Below are positions 11,460 through 22,979 of a DNA stretch of 64,000 nt, piece by piece. Source of the DNA: Harmonia axyridis (lineage: Eukaryota > Arthropoda > Insecta > Coleoptera > Coccinellidae); NCBI RefSeq assembly GCF_914767665.1, contig NC_059501.1, forward strand, positions 78,652,798-78,716,797, given 5' to 3'. The stretch's first letter is position 1. Each line of letters opens with the position of its first letter. The translations under genes were made by a program, and so were the position numbers. A model generated the notes under the pieces. That model did no database searches. It saw only the letters and a list, made by a program, of their open reading frames with translations, and had not been told where the DNA came from.

Positions 11460-12077
11460 GAGTGTATTAATAAGAGTGGTTTTGAGCGATCGTAAATTAA
11501 AGCTGCTTGAGAGTTAGATATATCAGAAGGTAGTGTATTCAATATTTTGCGTGAATATGTCTATGAGAAAGCTTTCAACAGCTTGACCACTCAACTACAC
11601 TCCCAAGTCAAAGAGGGAGTCAACTGAGAGAAAAGCAGTTTGAGAAGGCTATCCAAAGCCACTAAAATTCCACACATCGGTTGGAAAAGGTTATGGCATC
11701 CTTATATTGGGACAAGCATGTTCATTGTCTATCTACAAAGGTAAAACCATCACCAGATAATGTTACACAACGTTATTGGACCGATTGAATGAAGAAGTTA
11801 GGAAAACACGCCCCCAAAAATAAAATAAAATGTTCTCTTCCACCAAGATAATACCCCTTGTCACAACTCGATGAAAACCATGGTCAAATTGAAAGAATTG
11901 CGCTTTCAGCTGCTTGAACATCCAGCTTTATCTCCAGATCTGGCCAACAGTAAATACTGGCTTTTTGTAGACCTCAAAAGAATGCTCCAGGAAAAGAAGT
12001 TTGGCTCTAATGATGAAGTGATTGCCGAGACTAAAGTCTATTGTGAAAGCAGAAACGAATCTTTTAGAATTGTGTAA
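11460..12077 (+). pseudogene. mariner fossil (second lineage)
   Basis: Broken frames read EGSVFNILREYVYEK, then WASLYWDKHVHCLS-like blocks, then the second and third catalytic regions: FHQDNTPCHNSMKTMVKL and SPDLANSKYWLFVDLKRML. The end reads EVIAETKVYCESRNESF. The third Asp (SDYW in relatives) is Lys. Relatives lie at 20765, 27785, 43972, 46795 and 50520. Confidence 0.75.
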
Positions 12078-12124
12078 TACCTGGGTTTGTGCAATCCTGC
12101 AAAATATACAGGTCTACGACAAAC

Positions 12125-13340
12125 ACCAGCAATTCTTCCTACAGAAGCTGGAGCCACTATGACTTTGCTGATGTGTCATGGTGGTTGGAAGATTACATCT
12201 GATCAAAAAATGACTCTTCAATAATACCTTCTGAGTCTGATTTTTCTTCACATAAAGCCTTCCGGGAATTGCGACCAGTTTTATATTTTGTTCTTGATCA
12301 TACCTATTCTCACAGACCCAGGGAGATCGTCGATACGGTTAACGAAACCAGCGACATACTTCGGCGCCTTGGCTATTACTGCGTGGGTATCCAGAACTCA
12401 CTTTTCCATGTTAGTGGTTCTTAGGCCAGTCAGCCATGCATGCGGCTGTTTCTACCTCCTTTCCACAGAGCCTTCCGATCTCATCTGCTGACTTACCCAT
12501 GTGGTATAAAAGGTATTTGGGTCAACAGTGTCCTGTCACCAGTCCCACCATTACTCGAAGCTCAGCTCGTGTTAGTTTCAGGAGCTTCTTGTTATACGTC
12601 GGTGAGATTACCACAAATTTCTTTGCCTGAGAAAGACCCAGAATATCTAGAGGTTTTACTATTGCCCCCCTCCCATTGTTGGACTGCTATCTTAAATTGG
12701 TCTTCCCCAAGCCCACACAAGGGTGCATGACCAACAGGTGTTAACCTTGAGGCCCTTTTTGCAAGTTCATCGGCTTTTTCGTTTCCTTGAATACCACAAT
12801 GCCCCGGTACCCATAGTAGACTCACCTTATTCCCTCTGACCAGTTGCTTTATGGTATTACGGCACTCCAATGTTAGTAGAGACCCCTGGCTATATGTTTC
12901 CAGTGATCTCAGGTCGGCCTGGCTGTGTATCTTTCTGATTTTGATCCATCGCTATACCAAATAGAGGACTTTTTGTCCAAGCGATTTACAAAGTTCAGTG
13001 CTCTGAGACAGTCATCAATAACTGTTTCAAAAAGTACTTCTAAATCAAATATAGTTGGCATCCCATCCGAGGGTTTTGCTAAGAGGTTTGAATCTGATTG
13101 ATTCAATATCCTCATATGTCCAGAATAATTCACAGGATTCTTTAAGAATTTCGTAATACCTGGGTTTGTGAACATACAAGCAATATAACATAAGCAACTT
13201 TTCTGGCATAAGCTGGAGCTAGTATGATTACGCTGAAACGCCATGGTGGTTAGAAGACTTTGTTGCTGAAGAATATATAGAAGAGTGTACATATTATTCA
13301 GAAAATGAGGTTTTGAGAATACAAAGCAGGCAAACCTTCT
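12125..13340 (-). mobile_element. LINE (non-LTR) 3' end with RNase H
   Basis: Minus-strand remnant of a LINE of the RNase-H-carrying kind (I/R1-like). Order on the minus strand: RNase H start, deletion, RNase H end, then a C-terminal cysteine motif. It is embedded among short duplicated trailer sequences (12125-12235, 13190-13340, 13345-13505). Confidence 0.7.
12420..13292 (-). pseudogene. LINE ORF2 C-terminus: RNase H and CCHC-like tail
   Basis: The frame at 12909-13292 ends with SSIWYSDGSKSE, holding the first RNase H Asp. The frame at 12592-12870 reads MECRNTIKQLVRG and LLWVPGHCGIQGNEKADELA, the last RNase H motif with its His and Asp. Between them roughly 45 residues of the domain are missing. 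Further on (about 12430-12590) come LKLTRAELRVMVGLVTGHC and ADEIGRLCGKEVETAACM, the zinc-knuckle-like tail of such LINEs. There is a stop after GHC. Dead copy. Confidence 0.75.
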
Positions 13341-13510
13341 GAGCTTCTAAGCAACTCTCCTAGCATAAGCTGGAGCCAGAATGACTACGCCTAAACGCGT
13401 TGGTGTTAGAAGACTTAGTACGTCTGCTGCTGAAGGATATACAGAGGAGTACACATATTCAGAAAATGAGGTTTAGAGAATACTTGCAGACAAACCTTCT
13501 TCTGAGCTTG
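13190..13510. repeat. Two ~150-bp direct repeats
   Basis: The phrase GCATAAGCTGGAGC plus the following ATATACAGAGGAG and TTCAGAAAATGAGGTTT blocks occur twice in tandem (about 13190-13340 and 13345-13505). A third related piece is at 12125-12235. They flank the LINE remnant. Confidence 0.6.
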
Positions 13511-13519
13511 GTTTTTCTT

Positions 13520-14316
13520 TGCACACAGCTGATTACCCATCATGTTTATTACAGGCATTTGTTACAGGCAATCTTACATTCACAGGATCTTTTCAGAATT
13601 GCCAGTTTCATGTTTTTTCGAATGAAAAATGTTGATAGTGTTCGTTGTAATTTTGTTGATAAAAGTAGATATTAAAAAGAATGTAACTATGCCTGAAGGC
13701 TTTAAAGTGTCCAGTAAACGAGTCATTTGGCTCTCACCAATCCACATCGCAACTGGCCGTTGATGACAAAACGGTCATTATTCCCTCAAGTGAAGATAAC
13801 CTGCACACTCGGCCATTTCGAACTGTAAATCACAAAACAGCCGCCCGCGAGTGATCAGACACAATTTGCCTCAATCTAATTGGCATTTGATGCGTCGAAA
13901 GAGAGAAAGATGATCGAGCGGCGCCAAGCACAGCACATGCATAGCGGTAAGTCGCGTTGTGGGGACATCAAAAGGGAAGTCTAAATTTATGGGCAGACTT
14001 TGTTGGATTAATTTCTCGGAATGGATCCGATTTAATTTTAATTTCGTGTCATCTCGCGGAGAGAGGCTGAGCGCTTGGCTGGCGAGCATTGGGGGGTTAA
14101 TGAATCGGCTCGGCGATCTAGATGGCTCTGCCGAAAATAAACGGCCGGAGGAAAAAAATCGGGATTTTCACGGTTTGTAGTTTGAGGAATGTTTGATTGG
14201 ATGGAGGAAAAGTTTTTTTCGGGCAGTGGCGGATCGGGATTTTTTTCGTGGATTTGTTGAGGATTTTCACAGGATTCTACGCCACTTCCGATTTCAATAT
14301 CAATTGGTCAAAAAAC
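13520..14316. other. Unique sequence, no gene seen
   Basis: A GC-richer block at about 13740-14130 shows no repeat match within the window. The 72- and 73-codon frames there have no recognisable domain. Possible host regulatory DNA. Confidence 0.35.
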
Positions 14317-14892
14317 CTCAGAGTAATAAACATAGATAGAGGAAGCATATGTCGTTTTCAGTATGGGAATTTTGTCCCCAACATAAAGTATCAAATTTGA
14401 CATGAAGCGAGCGGAAATGAAAACATATCAGTGAAACGATATTTCACTCAATTCGCGAGTTTCTCCACAAAGAACGAACTTCTTATCTCCCTTAGTGAAT
14501 CAACGTCTCATATTAACTCAAAATATATTGAAATTAATAACTAAATATGTCAGAAATTGAGGAAACAAACTTCAAGCGAGCCAAACGACATGAAACAACC
14601 GATGACAGTAGGAGAGCAAAAGTTGCCAAGCCTTGGATTTCAGCAGGTAGATACAGAACATAATAAATATTCTGCTAATTATAAATTCGATTATTAGGAA
14701 AAATATCAGATTCCAAATATTCAAATTTGCATATTTAATCGGGAAAAACTCAAATAAATATATTTCATTCAATATAATATACATTCGTAACGATATAGTA
14801 AAATTGTGAATTTGAAAATATATCACAATCCGACAACGTAATCTAACCATGTTGGTTGGGACATGTAAAAATTGCGTATTCTCCTTATATCT
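14317..14892. mobile_element. P/hAT-like MITE, copy 2
   Basis: Begins CTCAGAGTAATAAACATAG like copy 1. Its right terminal repeat is interrupted at CTCCTTATATCTA by the element starting at 14894, so the last ~20 bp are missing. In this orientation the basic mini-ORF is on the plus strand from an ATG at about 14548 (MSEIEETNFKRAKRHE...). The CxxC mini-ORF is on the minus strand, with its ATG mutated. Confidence 0.75.
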
Positions 14893-14893
14893 A

Positions 14894-15600
14894 CAGGGTG
14901 TCCCGTAAAGACCACGTCAAACCGAGGGAGAATGTAGATCAAAGGATAACCCACCTGATATGACAAAATTCCCATTATAAAAGTCTTACCGTTTTTGAGA
15001 TTTATTTTTTTTGAAAATAATGAATTTTTGCCCCTTTCAATAGTTTTGTCCTTACGGTTGGTACAATTTTACACCTTTTTGGTTAATTTTTTCAGTAAAA
15101 TATTGCTGAAGAATGATTTCAACGTTTACATCAAAAACATCCTCCGAACATTTTAAAGGGGGGTTATGAGAAATATTTTTATTGTGAATTTCGGTAATGG
15201 ATTATTTTGTTCATGAAGTTTAGCCCATCGTAGTGGAACCAAAATGTACCGAGCTACTGCTGTACATTACACCAATAAATTGTCTATTTTATAGTGATTT
15301 CAAAAAGGTATCACACAAGTCATTTGGTATTCAAAGAAAAAAGATATGGCTGTTTTCATCCAAATGGGTACGTTTCTGACAAAATCAAGTTTGTCAATTC
15401 TGTTAATAAATCTTCAATGTTGCATTACTTAGTGAACAATGGCAATTGTTTATGTGCGAAAACATCATGCAGATCCAGATTTTTTCAATAAGATCATTTG
15501 GAGCGACAAGTCTTCCTATACCAAGGATGGGTACATAAAGACCTAAATCCTCTGGACTCTGGACAAAAAAACAAAAGTTATAACTGAATTATAACTTCAA
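14894..15600 (+). mobile_element. Decayed DDE transposon with CAGGGTGTCCCGTAAAG end
   Basis: Starts TACAGGGTGTCCCGTAAAG at a TA inside MITE copy 2. At about 15461-15540 the plus strand reads HADPDFFNKIIWSDKSSYTK, then DGYIK. This resembles the first catalytic block (WSDES) of an insect DDE transposase family. The normal Glu after SD is Lys. The right end is not found. Confidence 0.45.
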
Positions 15601-16648
15601 AGCTAATAGCAATAAAGAACAAATTATAACACTAATAGATTTCACTGGAAAAACTGACTTTATATTGTTTTTGTTTAATGTTTATGGAACCAGTAGTAAA
15701 GAAGTTATGAGAACTTTTCATTTCATGCCATTTTCTAATTTTCTCCTATAGCTTGAAAACAGTTGAATTAATGAGGTTGCGGTTTTCACCAAATTAATTT
15801 GGGCGAAAAATGAAAATTGAAACGTGTTACGAAAATATTTTCAATCAGATTAGCAAATGCAACATTCCGAAAAGTCTATACCAACCCAATATTTTGACGA
15901 GCTAAGTATTTCCCGATCCAGTAACAAACAACAACCTATAAAATCTTACCAGCAAAACACACAATAGAATAAATCTCCTCCAACGTTCTCTTCCCGATAG
16001 TTTCTCATTATGTTTGATGTGTAATTCGCACGTTAACATCTTGCACTCTGCATTTGATCTATTTTCGTAGCATTTCACATCTCACCTTGAGCCACGAGTT
16101 ATAAAAATGATTGAGGTATGAGATTAGTTCAAAGGAATTATTCCAAGTAGAGCGGATCGTCTAAAACGCTCGTGTGTCGTAAGCGATATCCGACGAGTGG
16201 TGTCCATTTTTCAACGGGGGTACCCGTGAGAAAGATCGGTCTGGGTACGGGCATGATGCCACAGGGGGGCCCACAAGAGATTTGTCTTGCGTTTTTGATA
16301 TTGTTATTTAAATCTCGTGGGATTATTATTAGTTTTGAATGGATGTAGTGGGGTGTTTTGCCACTTCGATTTATATTTTGGATAAGTTGGCTAGATGGCG
16401 TTATTGAAGAACTAATAGTTCTAGAGAATAAAAGATTTCTTTCATTTCAGAATTTTGGGTGTGATTGTCTGTCCCTCTATAAACACGATAATTTTCAAAA
16501 AAGATCTTGACTTGAATTTTTCAGGGTATTTGATAACTTTCAATGGTGACATATTATTTATGTATTACCGATAACATGTGTATATTAATGTTTGTCGGTA
16601 ATTTTCAAAATTGTAAAAATAAGATTCATAAATAAACGAATAATCTAT
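15601..16648. other. No gene seen
   Basis: AT-rich, with a GC-richer patch at 16140-16320 (runs such as ACGGGGGTACCCGTG). No frame or repeat is recognised. Confidence 0.4.
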
Positions 16649-17879
16649 TAGGTGTACAACTTTGATTCCGCCGTTTTGCAATAGATGTCTGTAGCGGTAA
16701 GTGGTAGTCGAAATTAATAGATCGTAGATGTCATGAAATAAGCTTAGGTATTTGTAAACATAACGCCATCGATATATTAGTCGATTGGTGTCTGCATCAT
16801 CAAGGTATTCTCGATTGAGCATGTCAGCTTACGTCCCAAATTCACGTCATTTGCGTGAGGTTTTAAATTTCTGTTTTGATATGAAGAAATCTGCGGCTCA
16901 GACTCATCGAATGCTCTCAAATACCTATGGTGAGACCGCTATTGGGGAAATAACGTGCCGAGAGTGATTTCACCGCTTTAAGAACGGTGATTTTGACGTT
17001 GAAGACCTGCTTAGCGGCGGAAAAGAGAAGGTTTTCGAAGATGTGGAATTGGAGGTATTACTTGATCAAGACTCGTGTCAAACGCAACGAGAATTGGCAG
17101 GATCATTGGGAGTGGAGCAACAAGTCATTTAAAAACGCCTGAAAGTCATGGGAATGATTCAGAAACAAGGAAATTGGGTGCCGTATGAGTTGAAGCCGAG
17201 AGATGTTGAACGGTGTTTGTTTGCTTGTGAACAGCTGGTTGCCAGGCAAAGAAGGAAGGGATTTCTGTATTGCATTGTGACTGGAGACGAAAAATTGGTT
17301 CATTCCGATAATCCCAAGCGCAGAAAATAATGGGGATAACCCGGCCATACTTCCACGTCGACGGCCAACCCGGATATTCACAGTTCTAAGATCATACTCA
17401 GTATTTGGTGGCACCAGCTCGGCGTAGTGTATTATGAGTTGTTGAAATGGACTGAAACTATCACAGGCGATCTTTATCGAACCCAATTAATGAGTTTGAG
17501 CTGAGCATTGAAAGACAAACAGCCGCAATACACCGAGAAACATGATACTTGGAAACTTTGAAATTGTATGTCCTACCCTATCCGCTGTATTCTCCAGACG
17601 TTGCTCCCTCGGACTATCACTTGTTTCGATCAATGACACACGGTCTGACTGACCAGCACTTCCGCTGTTATGAAGAAGTAAAAAATTGGATCGATTCTTG
17701 GATCGCTTCAAAAGATGACCAGTATTTTCAAAGCGGGATTCGTACGCTGCCCGAAAGATGGGAGAAAGTAGAGGCCAGCGATGGACAATACTTTGAATAC
17801 AAAATGTAAAACCAGTTTTTCACAATAAAGCCTCGAATTTCGGAAAAAAAACGGCGGCAGCAAAGTTGTACGCCTATGA
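16649..17879 (+). mobile_element. mariner (DD34D), copy 2
   Basis: About 1.23 kb with ends TTAGGTGTACAACTTTG and, inward from the right, CATAGGCGTACAACTTTG. TA follows at 17881-17882. Same family as 5749 and 54408. Confidence 0.85.
16821..17809 (+). pseudogene. mariner transposase lacking the second catalytic Asp
   Basis: Starts MSAYVPNSRHLREV and then keeps the HTH region, KQGNWVPYELKPRDVERCLF, and the first catalytic block IVTGDEKLVHSDNPKRRK followed by a stop. A deletion near 17545 joins the ERHD-equivalent to the TLKLYVLPYP block, removing QHDNARPH. The third block APSDYHLFRSM is intact (17549-17809 frame). Copies 1 and 2 have lost different catalytic residues. Confidence 0.8.
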
Positions 17880-17882
17880 ATA

Positions 17883-18474
17883 CATATATAGGTAGTCCAG
17901 TTTAACCTTGCTAAGAAAAATAAATTGAAGGTTCAATTATACATTAGGTTTTCATTCAAAAAACGATAATATGAAAGTTACGATGTCGATTTTATAAGAA
18001 ACCCTCTTACAGCAATTCCTTTAAAATTGAAAATACCATGTATTGTAAATATTCGTTGAAACCACTGAAGCAATATGTTTTATTGTTTGCATAAAAGACC
18101 CAAGGTCCTTTTATCAAAGGCAATTAAAACTAGAATAACGAAAGAAAATTGATAAAACGTGCAATAATGAAGAAATATTCGATATACGGTTGAAAGTATG
18201 CATTCCTATAACTGCTTATCATAGCAGTAAATAGTATCATTTCATTATTTTCATGAACAATAATGGACAAAAAACGTATGATGGAATGAGATCTCATATT
18301 ATGAATAATTGAAAGGAAACATGGACTAGATCGATAATGGTTTCACTGCAGGTAAAAAGCCAATTGGCTTTTTATACTCAGAAAGTAGTTTAGTGTTATT
18401 CGATATTTCTCTTACTCATTGAAAGCTCATTCACCGAACATATTAATATCATTTCGTCACAATGTAATTTTCTA
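17883..18474. other. AT-rich, no gene seen
   Basis: No frame, element end or repeat recognised. Confidence 0.4.
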
Positions 18475-18686
18475 ATTCTGAGCCGGGAATTGTCTTGAAC
18501 GATAGCTTCCACTCACTGATGACGAATCCGTGGTCAAATTCAATTCTGTCCGCCCGGCCTTGTACACAATAACCCCAAAAGAAAAAACATTTTTTTTGTA
18601 TTTATCCATTTTTTTATTGATTCATTCCTTTTTATTGAGTTGACTTGGTCTTTACTTGATGGAGGTTCATCTTAAATCGGAAATAA

Positions 18687-18880
18687 AACGATAGTTATTC
18701 TATTTCAACTTTTTTGAATTTTATGTTTTACAATTGTTTTGTTAAACAGTAACTTCTTCAGATTTTCAATTTTTAATATCTGGCTTTCATTAAAAATTGA
18801 AATCTGAAGAAGCTTTTACATTGTGAAGCGAAACAGTTTAAAATTATTGCATTAAAAAGTGAAATAGAATAACTGTCGTT
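18687..18880. repeat. 194-bp imperfect palindrome
   Basis: The arms AACGATAGTTATTCTATTTCA and its inverse at 18860-18880 enclose complementary blocks. The inner stem TTCAATTTTTAAT / ATTAAAAATTGAA closes on about 10 nt near 18779. The right arm contains a hammerhead-like motif. Confidence 0.75.
18804..18834 (+). ncRNA. Hammerhead-like motif in palindrome arm
   Basis: CTGAAGA (18804-18810), a weak stem AGCTT / AAGC, then GAAAC (18830-18834). Same layout as the motifs at 2021 and 45700, with a poorer stem II. Probably a Penelope-like relic. Confidence 0.35.
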
Positions 18881-19320
18881 CATGTTACTTATTGTCATGT
18901 TATTAATTCGTCCGAAACCAAAGAAAAATATCGAAAAAAATATTTTTGTGATCAGAAATCAATACAATATAGATTCTAAGGATTGTATGAAATTTGGATT
19001 TCATGCTCTGTTCAAAATTTCAAGCTGATCATTTTTCAAAACCATAGAATTGTGGGGAAGAAAATTGGAAAAGAAATACCCAAAATTTCTGTGACAAAAG
19101 ATTCGATCAGGATGACATTATGTTTGTATGGAATAACAATTCAAGTTTAGTGCCAAATTCCGTGTTGATTACGTTATCAGATCCATAAAAAATTCAACCA
19201 AAATATCGGAAAAAAAAAACATAATTCAGTGGCAACAGATCACATTGAGATTTGGCAAGTAAATTATAATATTACAATTTCAAGCAAAATTTCGTGGAGC
19301 TCAAAAGCTCCTAACTCACA

Positions 19321-20537
19321 TCGAGGATTTACCCATTTTTTTAATTTATGAGAGCTTTCAAGATATTCTGACCGACATCAGAAGTGTTATACCCAGGAGG
19401 ATATTTTTTCATTTTAATTTCGTGAAAAGTATTTTAAAATATCACTTCGATGGATGTTTCAATTCAGACCGAAAATCTACCTAGTAAAGACCGAAAAGAT
19501 GAAGACCTACTAAATTCCATGAAGCTATCTTCAACAATTTTCACTTCTTGGATAAAACAAATACCAGAAAAGGGTTCATCGCCAATATTTGTTCACGTGT
19601 ATTCTAGCCCAGAGCCTTAATTCAACAAGTCTTAAGGTCCGATATCGTAATTTCGAATGTTCTGTCGTCCTCTATCAATCTAATGTTTATACAGTCCCAT
19701 CGCTATTACAAGGGACACGCATTTCAGATTATTTATATAATTGATGTACCTGACCTTCTAGAATCACTCAACTAAACTTGATATCTTCGAATGCTTGGTG
19801 CTGTTTATCAGCATTAACAACCACTTGTTCTTCCCCTCATTATTCAACTTTTTGACAAGTGGTATCTTGATGGTATTATCGGTTATCGATTGGTGAATAT
19901 TTCAAATATCCGGTGAAAGTGAACTTTGATCTTTCGGGATTGTTATTGGCACTGATAAAATGTTGAATAACTCGAGGAATTAATTGTGTCAGTGAATTAA
20001 ATGTCAACATAGATAAACTTTAAAAATATAAATGAAATTATAATAATATAGATGAAACTATATACATATTGATGAAATTATGAAAAAATATAGATTAAAC
20101 TAAGATTTTGGATAAAACTGGAAAAATATATACATATAATACTACTAAAAGTATAAATAAAATAGAGATAAAACTATGTAAATAAACTGTAGAATAATAT
20201 GAATATCTGAAAGAATAAATAAACATGAAAATATAGGACAAAACAAAATAATTACGATTGAATAGATTCATTACTTATCTTCAGGGGTAAGTTTCTGTTA
20301 TCAATTGTATTGTATCAAGAAATTCGAGTATTTTTCTTGAAGATTCTGCCTCACATTTCAACATAGTCTTCAGATTATTATCGTTGCATAATTCTTAATT
20401 CGTCACGAACCTCTTAAAATTGAGAACAATCGACAATGAAGTATTATTATTATTTTAAAATTGAACTTATTTATGATATCCTTCATTTAAATGATAAGAA
20501 AGTATTTTGCTCAAGGTTGGCACTACCAGGGACATCA
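19321..20537. other. AT-rich, no gene seen
   Basis: No convincing frame. 20030-20260 is extremely A-rich low-complexity sequence. Confidence 0.4.
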
Positions 20538-20551
20538 CTTTTTTTCTTGAT

Positions 20552-20712
20552 TTTTTTTTATGGGCCCGCCCATTGGACATTTACCCAGGTTCAAGTTGAT
20601 TAATATATAATTTTTATTAGACATGCTCAACATCCATGACCTAGCAGGGATTCGAACCCGGTACCCTCGGCACCACAGTCAACCTCCCAGTCGACCATAC
20701 TACCGAGGTAGT
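20552..20712 (-). mobile_element. tRNA-derived SINE with 14-bp target duplication
   Basis: Flanked by perfect direct repeats CTTTTTTTCTTGAT (20538-20551 and 20713-20726). On the minus strand the head holds an A-box-like TAGTATGGTCG and a consensus B box GGTTCGAATCC (20648-20658), as in an RNA polymerase III promoter. The body ends in an A-rich tail (Ts at 20551-20559 on the plus strand). Length is about 161 bp. It is not a functional tRNA: the head does not close into an acceptor stem and the transcript runs on to the A tail. Confidence 0.8.
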
Positions 20713-20764
20713 CTTTTTTTCTTGATAGTACCAAGCTTCAAAAGATGGGTGTCAAAATAGAGTT

Positions 20765-21115
20765 AGCTGTAGAACTACAAAGGTTAAACCATCAACAATG
20801 AATATTACACAACGTTATTGGATCGATTGTGCGCAAAAATTAGGAAATCACGTCTTCAAATATAAGAGAAAATATTCTTGCCTTGTCGAGATAATCTTTG
20901 TCACAAATTGATAAAAAAAAAATTGGAAAAATTGCGCTTCCAGCTGCTTGAACATCCAGCTTTTTCTCTAGATCTGGCCCCAAGTACTTACTGGCTTTTT
21001 ACAGACCTCAAAAGAATGCTCCAAGAAAAAGGTTGAAGCCTATTTGGAAAGCAAAGACGAATCTTACTGCAGAAAAGGTATTAACAAGATAGAGGAACGT
21101 TAGAGTCATGAAACA
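20765..21115 (+). pseudogene. mariner fossil (second lineage)
   Basis: Frameshifted pieces read LLDRLCAKIR, then CHKL, LEKLRFQLLEHPAFSLDLAP, YWLFTDLKRMLQEK and ESKDESYCRKGINKIEER. Second and third catalytic regions only. Related to 11460. Confidence 0.7.
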
Positions 21116-21926
21116 CTTTTGAAGCTGACTATGTTGACGAATGAAGTCGAATTCAATACATTGAGTTTTTACTGTGTGGGCCCGAGACTTATTGTAACTT
21201 ACTGTAGTAGGGGATTCTTTGAGAGAGAAGAACGAGGAACCAATCAGAGTAGATATTTTAATTCCGAACAAATAGATATTCTATCAATTATTAGAAAAAA
21301 AAACCGACTAACTACGTTGGTAATAATTGAAATTCCATCGGTGCAACCAACTAGATTCTATATTTCAATTAATCTTAACGACTTCAAAGCATCGCATTCA
21401 ATAAATTTTATGTTTTGGAACAATATTGAATGTGGAGTTACAAGGAGGGCGCTTTCAGCCTTCTAGATTTTATCTGCCGGTTTATGTTCGCCATTTTGAA
21501 TATTTGCGGTAATTGCAATTGCAATCGTGATGTTGAAATTTGACGTGCAAACTTCGCTGCCTGCCTCATCTGAATTATTAATCTCGCATTTATTTTTCGC
21601 ATGAAATTCGTGGCACGCAAAGCTGTCGCTATTATTATTTTATAATTGCATCGAAAACACGGCGGCAACCTGCCGATGGAAAAATAAACGATGTTTTATG
21701 CTGACGCGGAAGGAAATTAAATATCGAATTTCAATCATTTCGTTTTTTTCGTATATCTACGGTTTTCTTTTTTTTTTACTGTTCTGTAGATATTTTCAAT
21801 GTTGCTCCATTGTCTTGGGGGATTTTTTTTTATTTATGTCAGTGACATGTTATAATGACATGTGATATTTTTGTAATACTAATTTTTGTAATTTTTTGGA
21901 ATACAATCCGTATAAATTTGTGGGAG
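21116..21926. other. Unique sequence, no gene assigned
   Basis: A 115-codon plus-strand frame (21119-21466) has no recognisable domain and begins inside mariner debris. I do not call it a gene. Confidence 0.35.
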
Positions 21927-22062
21927 ACATAAACATAGATAGAGGGAGCATATGCCATTTTCATTAAGCAAATTTTGTCCCCAACATGAACTATCAAATT
22001 TGACATGAAGCGCGCGGAAATGAAAACATATCAGTGATAGGATATTTCACTCAATTCGCGAG
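21927..22062. mobile_element. P/hAT-like MITE, truncated copy
   Basis: Matches the first ~135 bp of copies 2 and 4 (ATAAACATAGATAGAGGGAG onward), then stops abruptly at TTCGCGAG. Confidence 0.7.
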
Positions 22063-22976
22063 GACAGGAGTGATTTTTTTGTTGACATTGGCCATAGATA
22101 GCGAGGCGATGGTTGAAGAAAATTCCAAATTTCTAGCTCTTTTTGTTATCGTTGTTATCGTGTTTAGGTACAGCTGGTAGACCATTCCTGGATCAAAATT
22201 CGAAAAATGGCAGATATCGTGACGAAATGAATAAAAATTCGAACAATATCTACACTAATTAGTTAACCTCGGTCAGTTATCAGCATTGTATGACGATGGA
22301 TCAAAACAATCCATGTATCCAAGAACTTCTATCTGACTATTCCTGATGAATGACTATTATTGAAGAATGATTACACATATCGTTGAGTTTCTATATTTAC
22401 CTGAATAATTATTATCATTAATGGAATAACGGGATAAGGAGAATGATGTTTATTGTCTTATAAATGTTCAGAGTGGCTTTCCAGGAAGTGTTACTGATAC
22501 ACAACGAAATCACAATGACCAATTGCTGAAGAATGACTCACATAAGGCTTCTTGTTCAATAATTCCACTGAGAATTCGTTTATTTCGTACAACTGTTCAT
22601 TCATCACACTTAAATAGATGGTATGATAGCTTCTACAAGGTGTTACCTATTTAATGCGAAAGTTTTAAGGAGATGAACCTCTGTCAACACTTAAAGAAGG
22701 TATTTCATGTAATCGAATTCTCTCATGCCTTTCCTTGAACAGTAAAACGCTTCCAAATGTGGGGAAAAATTCAAGGGGAGTAAAATTTTTTTGTCCTTGG
22801 ATTCCAACAAATTGTTTACAAAATAATGAATCAAAATTAAATTGAACTTAAATTGTTTCAGTAGATTATTAATTTACCACAAAATTAAAAAACGCTTAAA
22901 TAATTAATTATCAATTATGACAAATTACTTTTTTTTTCTTGAAACACCATAGCTGAAAACTAGGGATGTTTAAGAC
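22063..22976. other. No gene seen
   Basis: AT-rich. No frame or repeat recognised. Confidence 0.4.
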
Positions 22977-22979
22977 ATA

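Larger units (their letters stand above)
18475..19320. repeat. Old dispersed repeat family pieces
   Basis: Carries the GAGCCGGGAATTGTCT and CTGATGACGAATCCGTGG block (18475-18560). Later units with AAAACCATAG and AATATCGGAAAAA are diverged members of the family best seen at 61560-62440. Confidence 0.45.

Noticed and set aside
20630..20712. A tRNA gene on the minus strand
   Set aside because: A and B boxes are present, but the ends do not form an acceptor stem. The unit continues to an A-tail inside a 14-bp target duplication, so it is a SINE.
21119..21466. 115-codon plus-strand frame
   Set aside because: No domain, starts in mariner debris, and AT-rich residue composition fits a chance frame.
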